A DNA stretch of 64,000 nucleotides. Origin: Trema orientale (taxonomy: Eukaryota > Streptophyta > Magnoliopsida > Rosales > Cannabaceae). The DNA is taken from the NCBI GenBank assembly GCA_002914845.1, contig JXTC01000014.1, positions 410,185 to 474,184 of the forward strand, in the 5' to 3' direction. Shown here piece after piece: positions 1 to 10,879 of the stretch (within the stretch, counting starts at the first letter, position 1; each line of letters begins with the position of its first letter). The notes below the pieces were generated by a model. That model was not told the DNA's origin. It ran no database searches and saw nothing but the letters and a program-made list of their open reading frames with translations. The position numbers and the translations under genes were made by a program.

Positions 1-440
1 TTTACTGCAGTACTTTGGTTATTGATGATGGTTTTTATTATAGACTCTGTTCATTATATACTATATGATGCATTTCATATTTTCTAGCTTTCCCATTGTA
101 GTTGACAATAAAGTTTGCAGTAATGCACTAAAGGGGAAAGTCTACAGTCGATCTCAATAAAGTTTCGGGTAGACCAGTTGGAAATGGACACGGTAAATCA
201 CATTGCGTGTAATTTCCATGTCACATTCCATACTCGATTTGTGTCTTTCGGGTGTATTAGTACGGTGATCATTGAGGGTTCTAGTTACCATTCAAATAAG
301 TGCAACGATGAGCGCTTTGGTTTCGTGCTGATATGTCTGATGAACGGGATTGCAACTTCAGGGATATTCGGGAATAATATGGCAATTTCATGGCCATACT
401 TCAGTTTTGCAATACAATTGTATTTGGTTCATATGTGACC
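1..440. other. Sequence without a recognisable gene, upstream of an LTR-like start
   Basis: There is an 86-codon open frame at 178-438, but it shows no domain I recognise and has a mixed composition. If the polypurine tract at 441-452 is real, this stretch is the degenerate 3' internal end of an LTR retrotransposon. I could not align it to a copia or gypsy polyprotein. Confidence 0.4.
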
Positions 441-880
441 CAAGTGGGAGAATGTTAGGAAATTCTATTTCCTATAGTGGGCCACATATTTTAGACAATT
501 GTATTGGGCCATATTATTCTTAAGCAGACCCAATAAGTGATTTAATTAGGGCTGGGTCAGGATATCCAACTGGGCATGGATATCAATGTGGATACCCTGT
601 TAGTCACCCAGTTAGGGTTTGATGGATACCCAACAGGGAATTATTTAAAAAATCTATTAGGGTTATGGTCCCTGTAGCCAAATAATACGTACGCTCAATT
701 CTCTGTAACCCACCATCAGTTATAGAAAACTCCATCTGAGTAACATTAGGCTTTAGACTACAGAAGACTAAACCCTCTAGCAATTACAATTAATTTCTTG
801 TGCTTCCGCTTTCGGTTCATCGTCCAGACTACGGTATTAATCATGGACTCAAGTATACTCAATGAATCCCTACCTATCAG
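441..880 (+). repeat. Probable LTR start preceded by a polypurine tract
   Basis: At 441-452 the purine-rich string caagtgggagaa is followed directly by TGTTAGGAAATTC (from 453). A PPT followed by a TGTTR terminus is the usual start of a plant copia 3' LTR. The text near 800-825 (cttgtgcttccgctttcgg) resembles the pre-terminal part of copia LTRs. No CA terminus or second LTR copy is visible, so the right end is a guess. Confidence 0.4.
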
Positions 881-899
881 TTTTACATGAATGATCTAG

Positions 900-2737
900 G
901 GTTGTGATTGGTGTTTTGCAATCCCATATTCATATATAACATGTATGACAAAGAAAAATCAAGAATCAACACGAATAGTTTGGTAAGATTCTAATCTTAA
1001 ATTTAACTTTTGGATCCTCTAATAGTAATCTCTAATAATTGTTCATTTGGAATCCTTCTGTCACTTGCAATATTTCTATTTATATCTAACCTAATTCTGT
1101 CATAATCGCTTGCGACTTGATTTGTCTGAACAAAAATCATATTAATGCAATAAAAATTCTTTACGAGAAAATCAAATCAAAGAATACCTTTTAATAAAGT
1201 CCATAAATCGTACACTTTCCAGTGTTTTCTCCAACAGCAATGAAAATAATTAGTGTTTGTTGAATTTTAAATGCCATTGGCGTTGTCTTTAAGCAAACTC
1301 TTATTCAAATTGAGCTGCTGGCAACGTTATGTTTCATGTTGACCGTTTATTTTGTATTAAGGTCCACAACTACAAGGCAACACTTTGCTTGGAAAGAAGC
1401 TTATATACAAATGCAAATGGTATTTTTCCAGCTGGATCCTTATAACATTTTGTTTAAAACTATAGAATTAGAGATCCCAATTGGATTCGAGGATAGAACG
1501 TGAAATATACCTTTTTATTTTTAAATATATACTTTTGTTCTATTTTGCCACAATGTATACTTGCAAGCTATACTATTTTACACGAAATATGTGTTGGATT
1601 TGTATAATAATGACTATATATTGTTGTTGTTAGTTGGACCTTTCCTGTCACCAAGGAGTACTACTACAGTAATAACACCTCATTTCTTATGACAACCCTC
1701 AATCATGGCTTGTCCAAAAAAAGAATAAGATATATCAACCCATGACCTTTTGGAGAAAGATTCCTACAATTTCTAGAAATTAGCTTTTGTGTGTGTAAAC
1801 TATCAGCGTAAAAGTTGCACGTTTTTTAAAGTAAACCCGAGTGATATGTTAGAGTAAAGTAAGTTAAGGGTGTTCTACTTCCACGCTTTTTTTATTTTAT
1901 TACCCCCATTTAGTAATAAATGTACAAAAACAGTCTTGTATGAAATTATAAACAGAGGCTGAATTGTTCCAATCCCATGATGGAAAAAGTTGCATATATT
2001 ATTCCAAAATTGCTTGTCATTTAATTTCTAGAATCAATGTGGGTGCTAAAATTGATAAGTGATCAAAATTAATGAGGTGAATAATAAGATACCTATTTTA
2101 AGGAGTGCTTATACTGAAAATACAATTTTTTAAAAAATATTTTAATAGAATAAGTTGAGATAAAGGTGCCTTTATGTCACTTAGGGTGTAAATATAATCC
2201 TCTATTTGGTATATGGAAAAACTCATACTGACTAATGTAAAATTAAAAATTTATCACTTGACTTATTAAAAACAAAAAAAAAAAATTATGGGTAAAGTTG
2301 GAATTCATTTATTTACTCAATAGAAGATAGATATATAATAATCGACATCTAATCTACCTAAATAAAAGCAGATCCAGAAGAAAAACTAAAAATTGATCTA
2401 CGACCCAGGTATTTCAGTTAATAAACTTAAAAAAAAAGGTTTATGAAACCTAAAATATCAGATAATATACTAAGTTGAGCAAAATTTCAAAACAAATGGT
2501 TTACCTTGAAGAAATGAGTTGGTTGTAACAACATCAATGACTACCGGTTGAACCCCTAGACTTCTAGTTGATTGTAACAGATAATTTTAGTGATATTAAT
2601 CATTCATAGTCAAATCCAGTACAAGGACCATATCCCTTTTTTTTTATTATTATTATTAAATTTGAGGAGTAGGGGTTCAAACTCGATCGGGACTTTCTAT
2701 ATTAGGAGGAGATGTAGTTATAACTAGGTTAAATCTA
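900..2737. other. AT-rich intergenic DNA, no gene seen
   Basis: No open frame above 60 codons with any family resemblance, no tRNA-like fold and no clear terminal inverted repeat were found. The run ggggttcaaactc near 2663-2675 resembles a pol III B box but has no partner A box, so no SINE is called. Confidence 0.5.
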
Positions 2738-2944
2738 CGAACTATATCCAAGGATCATCTCTTATAGAGATAAGGTTTTATAAAGAAAACGCATAAAGCG
2801 TTACATTAGCTACTACTATAATCTCCTAAAATCGGTGCAGAAATCTTTCCCTAAAAACAGAAATAAACATTAGCTATATATTAACAGAAATAAATAAAAA
2901 AAGTTAATAAATATATATTACTAGCACAATTATACACTGCAACA
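2738..2944 (-). repeat. 3' LTR of the copia element
   Basis: It aligns over most of its length with 7270-7477: both contain ccatctcttatagagat/gatcatctcttatagagat, then aaagaaaacgc, and both end on the + strand with ttgcaaca, which is TGTTGCA on the element strand. About 35 bases at its 3' end (left side in window coordinates) have no match to the other LTR and look lost or strongly diverged. Confidence 0.8.
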
Positions 2945-2953
2945 CTCCCCTCG
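2945..2953 (-). other. Polypurine tract of the copia element
   Basis: Read on the - strand the bases just before the 3' LTR are gaggggag followed by TGTTGCA. This is the plus-strand primer tract expected directly upstream of a 3' LTR. Confidence 0.7.
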
Positions 2954-2984
2954 CAAGTTAGCGCATATATATTAATTATACCTA

Positions 2985-5900
2985 GCTTTTCTACCATTTT
3001 ATCAAAATAGAAGTCACTTTGTACGCATACCAGCAACTATGACTTCGTGAAGGAACATAAACCATGCAAATGAGGCATCTTCAACCATTTTTTTAATAAA
3101 GTGACAATCCATTTCAACATGCTTTATATGGTCACAATCATGAATTGGGTCATGAGCAAATACTAATGGCAATTTTGTTATCACAAAACAATCCCATAGG
3201 AAACTCTGACGTAATCTTAATTCTTGTAGTCACGTTTTAATCCATAAAACTTACAGATTCCTTGTGCAACAACTCTGAACTTTATCTCAACACTACTTTG
3301 AGGCACTGTACTTTGTTTCTTACTTCGCCATATGACTAGATTACTCTATACATATAAGCAATAATCTAAAATAGATCTTTTCGATCAGTAATCGAAACAG
3401 CCCAATTAGCATCTGTAAGACTCTAATTCCTCTTTGATCGTGCTTTTCAAAAAAAATAAGCCTTTCTCTAGAGATCCCTTGAGATACTTCATAATTCTAT
3501 GAGCGACCTTCATGTGTTCTTTGAGAATACATAAATTGACTCACAATAATAGCAATAAAAGCACGATCTGGATGAGTATGAATAAGTAAATAAGCTTCCC
3601 AACGAGTACTCTTGGATACCTATCTTTCTCAAGTCTCAACTGGAGTTACTTATTCAGATTTTCCAAGTTTATGATTAAAAGGAACGGTATTTTAATCAGT
3701 TTCAAGCCTCAACATTATCACCTATGAGAATTATGTCTTCTCTATAGACAATAAGAAAAGTCATTTTTCCATTGGTTGAGTGCTTGAAGATGTGATCTGA
3801 CTGAGCTATGGGTGCTCAAAATCTAAACTAAATTGATTAAATGGACCAATCCAATCCAATCCAATCCAGTTACCAAAAATGGATGTCAAATTATAGTTGG
3901 AGTGGATTGCATTTAAAATTTTGGATTTTAATTTAAGTGGTTCAGTTAGTGGATTTCATTATAAAAAATCTAATTAAAACTGATCTTACTCCCCTAGATA
4001 AATAAAAACTCTAATCCCCCAACCGAACTACTCAATCAAAACTGAGCTTGTGTATCTCTTAATCTAGATATTACTCCACTAGATAAATAAAAAGTCTAAC
4101 CCAACTAAGTAGTATACTCCTCTCTTTCTCTCATAATTTACCGGCTTTTCATAGAAATATATTGGAAAAAACCAAGAGTTTAGATACCAAGAGTTATATT
4201 ATATTATACGAAGTTTTGTTTTTAAGTTTGAAATATATTAGGAAAAAGTCAAAAATAATTAACCTACAACCTGATTAGAAAATCAATCCAATCTAATTAC
4301 CAATTGGATTGGAGACAGGTTTATAGAGGTAAATTAGATTGGATAGAATATAGCCAAAATAGGTTGGATTCCAACCAATGAGAACTCCTAGACCAAGCTT
4401 GGAAGTATCTGTCACATTTCACTAACTTTGTGAATTTTTCAAACCAAGCTCTAAGAGCTACTAAATCTGAATCTGCAAAGCTTTTTAGAATCAAATAGTT
4501 TCTCAAAACTTAGAGGCACATCTATGTAGATTTCTTCTTCGAGGTCTCCATTGAGAAAGGCATTCTTAGCATCAAGTATTCAAAGGCCAATCTAAGTTAC
4601 CTGAAAGAGATAAGAGAATATGAACAGTGTTTAACTTGGCAACTAGCGCAAATATTTCTTGATAGTCAATAATGCCAAATTTTTGGGTGAACTCTTTAGC
4701 CACTAGTCTTATTTTATACCTTTTAATTGATCCATCATACTTGCACTTGATAGTAAATACCTATTTGCAACCTATTGGAATTTTCTCTCTTGGTAAATGG
4801 GCAGTTTCCCAAGTGTCATTTTTTTTTCCTAATGTCTGAATTTCCTCTTTAACTGCGGATGTCCAATCTAGCACCTGTATATAGAGATTCATGGGTATTT
4901 TTTGGACTTCCTACATGTGACAGATTAGTTGTAAAAGCATGATATGAAAGCGACAACTCGTTATATGGGACCTAATGTGAGATAGGACGCAAAGTACCAG
5001 ATCTATTCCCCTTTCTAAGAGTGACGGGAATGTCTAAATCATCATCTTGAGATAGAGAATTTTCATTACCTGAAATAAGCAACTGGTTTTCTTCCTCCGT
5101 TTCAAACTGATGGTCATGTAGAGTGAAGTTGTGATCTACGGCTTGCTTCACTTTCCTTCCGGAACAGACACAAAGTTCAAGTAATGACTGATTATAATTC
5201 TCCCACTTTCACTGAGTTATCATCAGTTAAACGCAAAGTAGAGTTGGCTAGTATGCTGGAAGTGGGATAACAAGTTGGCTAGTTAACGTAGTTTCCCAGA
5301 AATGAGCTTCATTCATTGCTGTATGTCTCCCCGTGAAGTGAATGTTGGCTATAAAAAGGTTTATCTTCAGTAAATCAACATCCACAGAAATATAAAACTT
5401 TCAGGTTTGAGGATTGTAACATTTGTAACCTTTCTTAGTTGCTGATTAATATTAGATAAATACATTTGATGGAGCGGGCCGGGGGTCAAGTTTACTACAT
5501 TCTTGGTTATGGTCATGGGCAAAAGCCGTACATACTCCAAAAACTTTAAGTGGAAGTGCATTGCAAATTATGGTTTCTGGATAGGATTGGAGAAAGGTTG
5601 CAAGGGGTGTTTTGTAGTTGAGAACACAGGTAGGATTCTATTGATTAAATGAGCAGCAATAAGAACAACATCTCTCCAAAAGGTTTAGAAACATTGGTAA
5701 TAAACATTAGGGCACTACTTCAAGTGGACGTCTATTTTTCTTTCAGAGACTCGATTTTGTTGGGGGTATTGATACATGAGCTTTAGTGAAAAATATCATT
5801 TTGTGTAAGATATTCCTCAAGAATATTGTTGAAGTATTTCCTCCCATTTTCAGTACGTAAAACTTGAATGGATAGTTGGAATTAAGTTTGGACCATTTTA

Positions 5901-6890
5901 TGAAAACCCTTAAGCCCTTTTTTCGGTTTCCGATTTTTCCTTTAGGAGGTAGACCCAACTTGCACTAGTATGATCATCAATGAAAGACACAAACCACTTT
6001 GTCCCAGCAAAGTTTGTAACCCAGACGGCCCCTAAATATCACTAAGAATAATTATAAGCGGAAATGGTTTAGAAGCATGATAAAGTTGAGAAAACTAAGT
6101 ACTTAATTTGCTTATGTTTAGCCAGTAACTCACAAAAATCACAATGAAATTGAACCGGATCTTTATTATGAAACAAATCAGCAAATACTATTTTCAAATA
6201 TGAGAAATTAGGGTGGCCTAGTCTGCAATGCCATAACATTATATTGTTTTCTCGCAAAATGGAAGTAGAATTACAATCAATTAATTCGCAAAACTTGTCC
6301 ATCTTTTAGGTACGGTTCAGCAAAGTAATAGAGTCTATCCCTTTCTTTAAAATATTTCCAATCGTCCCCCCCGGAAGAAAGATCCTGAAACTCACAACAA
6401 GATGTAGAAAATTTAGCCAAACAATTAAGATCCTTGGTCAACTTGCAACCCAAGTTAAGATTACGCAAAACTCGTGGAACATATAAGACTAAATTTAGCG
6501 TGAGAGAAGAAGAAAGACACTGAACCAGTTCTTGCAGGATTAGCAAGTGATCCATCTGCAATCCGAAAAGTTAGAGGCACCGGAACAGGGAGATTTATAG
6601 TAGTTGTGTGGAAGAGAAAGGTCTGATTAACATCATGCTCCATTATGTTCAGTATAGCCAGGAAATCAATAACATGTTTTCTGAGTCCCAGATTGCATGC
6701 ACAGGCGGAAACATCCTCCTCCTTTGGTGTTTTGATGGTGCCAATGAGGTATCCGTACTTGCCTATGCATCGGGCGCGTATATAGATCATAATAGATTAT
6801 GATCGTTGGACAAAAGTTTTGCCATTCAATTTATGAATGGTAATCTGAGTAAGGGAGTTATCGAAATTACTACTTGCGAGAGAAGGAATA
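2985..6890 (-). pseudogene. Broken copia polyprotein (gag-pol remnant)
   Basis: Seen on the - strand, in order. Protease-downstream block near 6560-6380 (LTKDLNCLAKFS, DRLYYF). GAG-pre-integrase near 6300-6110 (MLWHCRLGHPNFSYL, then FHCDFCELLAKHKQ). Integrase C-terminal part near 5960-5740 in shifted frames. RT from about 4870 (LDWTSAVKEEIQTLG, RYKIRLVAKEFTQKFG, LSGNLDWPL), with an in-frame stop where the family has CKWVF, continuing to RAWFEKFTK near 4450. After the inserted element the RT resumes near 3805 (QSDHIFKHS, then a degraded YVDD box near 3745). RNase H lies near 3420-3100 (LTDANWAVSITDRK, later CDNKIAIS). Many stops and frameshifts make it a clear pseudogene of an LTR element. Confidence 0.88.
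3809..4394. mobile_element. hAT-like non-autonomous element inserted in the copia RT
   Basis: The copia reading is interrupted exactly here: FQA to the right (about 4395) joins QSDHIFKHS to the left (about 3805). The termini are tgggtgctcaaaat on the left and, reversed, ctaggagttctcattgg on the right, an imperfect inverted repeat of the plant hAT style (TAGRGGTGYTCA). Flanks gagctat and aagcttg are a weak direct duplication. The interior carries many gattggatt/aatccaatcc motifs near both ends, like sub-terminal repeats bound by hAT transposases. Confidence 0.65.
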
Positions 6891-6931
6891 GGAGCAGTTA
6901 GGGACAAATCAGAAATATATATATATATATA

Positions 6932-7120
6932 TGGGCACTATGCATAGGTATCAATTTGGCCAATGAAAATTTTTCATGTACATTTTTATTATTATAAAAA
7001 GTAGGAGAGAGAAATAGCATTAATAATGCACGTATTTTCATACATCTCATTATAGTTATTGGATCACCATTAGATGATGATCCAACGGCTAAAAAAAAAT
7101 ACCTACTAGATTGGCGACCT
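6932..7120. mobile_element. MITE copy A (gatgatccaacggct family)
   Basis: Flanked on both sides by (TA)n. It shares long stretches with the copies at 39552-40031, including gcataggtatcaatttgg, aaaagtaggagagag and caccattagatgatgatcc. The left end lacks the ccaatccagtaggta terminus that the other copies have, so this copy is truncated on that side. It lies in the 5' part of the copia element and is therefore younger than it. Confidence 0.7.
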
Positions 7121-7224
7121 ATATACATATATATATATATTGCTTCTGTTGCTACACTAGTGTCCAAAGTTGTCACAATTTTATTTTATTTTATTTTATT
7201 TTATTTTTAGGGCTTAGAGATCAG

Positions 7225-7235
7225 TTCTGGTACCA
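7225..7235 (-). other. Primer binding site of the copia element
   Basis: On the - strand, directly after the 5' LTR, the sequence is TGGTACCAGAACTGATC. It resembles the initiator-Met tRNA 3' end complement (TGGTATCAGAGC) used by most plant copia elements. Confidence 0.75.
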
Positions 7236-7477
7236 TGATAATTTTAGGTTATTATCATTCAGCCAATAATACTCTGTACAATGAGGATGACCATCTCTTA
7301 TAGAGATGTGGTTTACAAAGAAAACGCGGGAAGCATTGAAACAGCTAATTATAATATCTTCTAAAATCAGTGCAAATATCTCTATCCATAAAAATAGAAA
7401 TAGATATCAGCTATAAACGGAAATAAATCAAAAAGGCAATAAACATCTATTCTCTGAGATGGTTGTACATTGCAACA
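7236..7477 (-). repeat. 5' LTR of the copia element
   Basis: 242 bases, TGTTGCAATG at 7477 reading leftwards to ...ttatca at 7236, next to the primer binding site. It matches the LTR at 2738-2944 through the shared tcttatagagat, aaagaaaacgc and ctaaaatc blocks. Moderate divergence between the two LTRs says the insertion is old. Confidence 0.8.
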
Positions 7478-10395
7478 GTAACAACATCAAACTAGTAATT
7501 CAAATGATATATCAAATTTATACATTGAAAACAAATATACTATGATAAAAAAAAAAATTAAACGAAAAAGAACGGACATACCGAATAAAACTTGATACAT
7601 CAAAAATCGAAATCTTAAATACCAAATATTTTAGTCTCAAAATCTAATTATTAACGAAGTTCGTGCAATTCAATGTACGTAATACATTCTAAATTAAAAT
7701 GCATAAAAGCAAATTGATTTAATTACTTAGAAGAATAACTTCAACCTCCTTCAACTTAGAAGGAAGAATAATGAACACAATCAAATATCCAGTTGCATTC
7801 TCAAGAGCATACCTCTGAAAAAAAAGAGACAACAATTCTCAACCAAATTTTTCCATATATATACAAACAAATAAAACTATGCTTGAAAAAAAAAAAATCG
7901 AAGCTAATGAACAAATTACCTAAAATGGCAATAAACCTGAGTTCTAAACAAATGAAAAGAAATTACAACAAAAAACAATGCTACCAAATATGATTTACAA
8001 ACCCTAAATCTTTCTCAAAACCTAAATCAAACAGTAAACAAAAGAAAAATATGAAAGGTAAATTAGCTTGAATCTTTCTAAAACCTAGACCCTGATTTCA
8101 GAGACTAAAACAGAAAACTATCATGGCAAATAGTAGATAGAGTCAAAGCGCTTGATAAAGAGAGAGAACAAACGTGCCAAAAGACAGAGCAAAAGGACTC
8201 CTAGCTCACCGGGGAAAAATCATTTCTCACTCGCCGAAGAGTGGAAGGACCATGAGATTTAATCATAAACTAGCTCTAATACCCAAAATCAATGACAAAG
8301 AACTTTGTTCCGAGGAGAGAAAAGGAAATTGGTCAGGAAAAAATATAGAAAAAAATGTAAATAAGGCAAAAACGAAAAACAAATTACTAAGTTTTAGAAA
8401 ACGGCCATTTCACTATTAAATCAAAAACACGGCCATTTACTAATGCACACTCAAAAGCGGCCATCCACCACAAATATTCTTGTTTTTAATGAACTGAGTT
8501 GTTTTTTCATATTTCTTTCTATTTTGTTAATGACGGATTTGAAGTCATTAATTAATATACCAGGATAAAAATTATGTTATTTTCTAGACATTAACAAGTA
8601 GAATAATTGATCATATGCCTCAGTTGTAGTTTAATGTGAAGAATATTAAACTTGTAAACTTTTTCTCAATAATACAATAATGGTATTGATTTTTATTTTT
8701 ATTTTTTAATGTACTTATGAATCAATTGCTTGTATATCTTATGTTACAAATTCAAAACTGGAAAAAGAAACTGATCAACTCCATCGAATCCAATCTTTAA
8801 AGTGCAGACAATCGATTATATATGCAAATTGGATTTGACTAATATTTTCAAAATCTGCACTTCAGTGGATTAGTTGCACTTTTGATATAAAATTAACCGA
8901 TCCATACATAATTTTACATGCATAAAAAGTGATTGTATTATTTATAATTTTTGCTTTTAAAATTTCTATTGAGTATATTTTAAAGTCTAGAGTTTTCTAA
9001 TACATTTTACTCAACTAGCTAGATTACTACTTTACTAACTAGGAATTAGCTAATACCAAAGAAGACCCCGAATCATTTCATCTATTTAAAATACAAAAAT
9101 GATTAGCAGTGTCCCAAATTATGAAAAGGGCAATATATTTAATTCTCTCTCCTTTTCTTAACTTTTTTTACATGTTAAAAAAAGACTAATACCCAAAAAA
9201 AATAAAAATAAAAAAATAAATAAAAACCAACGTTAAGCCCTCTATGGGTTTAACATCTAGCTAAAATAACTTATCTAGTATGCACACTTGCGGATTGCAT
9301 TATATTAGTTGAAAACTTTAGAAAAAACCAACCTTAAGCCCTATATGGGTTTAACATCCAGCTAAAATAAGTTATCTAATGTGCACCATTGCCGATTGGA
9401 TCTTAGAGTAGTTGAAAAAATTTTTACTGGGATGCTATATTCATTTTCTAAAAACCGAAATTAATGCGGATCATCTTGAATATGTTTAAAATAGTATGAT
9501 ATCACTCTGACCCCTAAATAGGGCTATTAATTTTTTATGCTAGGTATACAAATCATTTTACTACAACATTTGAAGAACGGATTTTCACTTAAAAGAAACT
9601 CAAAATTTGGTCATTTTGCTAAAAGCCCTACAGTAAGATATGTTATTCTTATTATTTAAAAATTACAAAATAAATCAAACTTAAATCCCAAAATTTGGCA
9701 TATGGTGGTCTATGCATGTGAGAGTAGAGTAATTGTGACAAATGATTTTTTTTACACCATTTTAATAAAAGATGTATTTTTATTTTTAAATAGATAGCTA
9801 AATAGTCGTTCATATTGGTTTTTTATTTTCAGTATATTAGGTATACATGTATCAATTTGTATATTAATATATATATAAGCATTTCTAATTACTATTAAAT
9901 ATTTGAGAAATTAGAGTGTGTGTCATTTTTTTACACTTCACTCAAATAAATGTTCATTTTTTTTTTATTTTTATAGCTAAATGACCAATTATATGTATTT
10001 TTACCATTTGCAGCTAAAATACCGAATATATGTATTTTTATATTTAGTATATTTATTTATATTCTTGCTCAAATTAGGTGCATTATAGTTTACACTTGGT
10101 CTATATACTGGTTATTTTGTAGTAACATTTGAAAATCAGACATTTACTTAATTTGTGCCCAAAACCCGGCCAATTTGCCATAAGACCTTTAGAAAAACTA
10201 CCTTCCTTGAGTGGGCCTCAAACTTCGGCCTTTTCGCTAGCCCCAAATAAGTAATGTTATTTGTTAAAAGCCCATAGAATATTGATGATGTATATTATAT
10301 ATTCTTAAAAGGCCATATCGGAGTTTCCACATTATATATTACAGATAAGATGAGTTTCAGAAGATGATGATGATGACACCTTTCAAATGCAAGCA
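7478..10395. other. AT-rich intergenic DNA, no gene seen
   Basis: Open frames here (for example 7793-7993 and 8174-8419) are lysine/asparagine-rich by-products of A-rich DNA with no domain. The interval holds the tandem duplication at 9227-9428. Near 9540-9610 and 10110-10200 there are half-elements with wording like the MITE at 43008 (catttgaa...ttactta...tttggcca). Confidence 0.5.
9227..9428. repeat. 101-bp tandem duplication
   Basis: The unit beginning ccaacgttaagccctctatg at 9227 is repeated from 9328 as ccaaccttaagccctatatg. Both are followed by ggtttaacatc, agctaaaata and a ttg-cgattg motif. The period is 101 bases and the copies have diverged at roughly one base in ten. Confidence 0.85.
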
Positions 10396-10404
10396 ACTGT
10401 ATAT

Positions 10405-10870
10405 GGGTTTTTGGCATAATTAGTCCTGAATTTTTCGATGATTTGTAATGTATCCTTTAAATTTTTTTTTTTAGCAATTTGGACCCTAAATTTAGAATTT
10501 TTGGTAATATATCCCCTGAATTTTTATTTTTAGCAATTAGGACCCTGAATTTAGAGTTTTTGGCATAATTAGCCTCTGAATTTTTCATTGATTTGTAATT
10601 TATTTTTTAATTGTTTAAAAATTTGCATATAACTCAGGGGATATATTGCAAATCAGCGAAAAATTCAGAGACTAATCATGCCAAAAACCCTAAATTCAGG
10701 GTCTTAATTGCCAAAAAAAAAGTTCAGGGGATACATTGCAAATCTACGAAAAATTCAGGGGTCAATTATGTTAAAAATTCTAAATTCAGGATCCTAATTG
10801 CTAAAAAAAAAAATTCAGGAGATACATTGCAAACCATCGAAAAATTCAGGACTAATCATGCCAAAAACTC
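10405..10870. mobile_element. Foldback Mutator-like MITE with 9-bp target duplication
   Basis: A perfect 9-bp direct repeat, ACTGTATAT, lies at 10396-10404 and 10871-10879. The termini are gggtttttggcataattagt and, reversed, gagtttttggcatgattagt. Almost the whole 466-bp element is a hairpin: each arm is built of units alternating ttttggcataattag, ctgaatttttcg and tagcaatt-ggaccct. A 9-bp duplication is the signature of Mutator-like elements. It has no coding capacity. Confidence 0.88.
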
Positions 10871-10879
10871 ACTGTATAT

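Larger units (their letters stand above)
2738..7477 (-). mobile_element. Degenerate Ty1/copia LTR retrotransposon, both LTRs present
   Basis: The element reads right to left: 5' LTR 7236-7477, primer binding site 7225-7235, broken gag/protease, gag-pre-integrase, integrase, reverse transcriptase and RNase H, PPT 2945-2953, 3' LTR 2738-2944. Gene order (integrase before RT) is Ty1/copia. The coding part is riddled with stops and frameshifts, so it is not autonomous. Most of gag is missing: protease-like sequence begins only about 450 bases from the PBS, and part of that interval is an inserted MITE. A hAT-like element (3809-4394) splits the RT. No target duplication was found because the 3' LTR end appears truncated. 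Confidence 0.88.

Noticed and set aside
178..438. 86-codon frame at the window start
   Set aside because: Cys/His-containing but no known pattern; probably non-coding internal sequence of an LTR element.
2663..2675. Pol III B-box-like ggggttcaaactc
   Set aside because: No A box at the right distance and no SINE tail.
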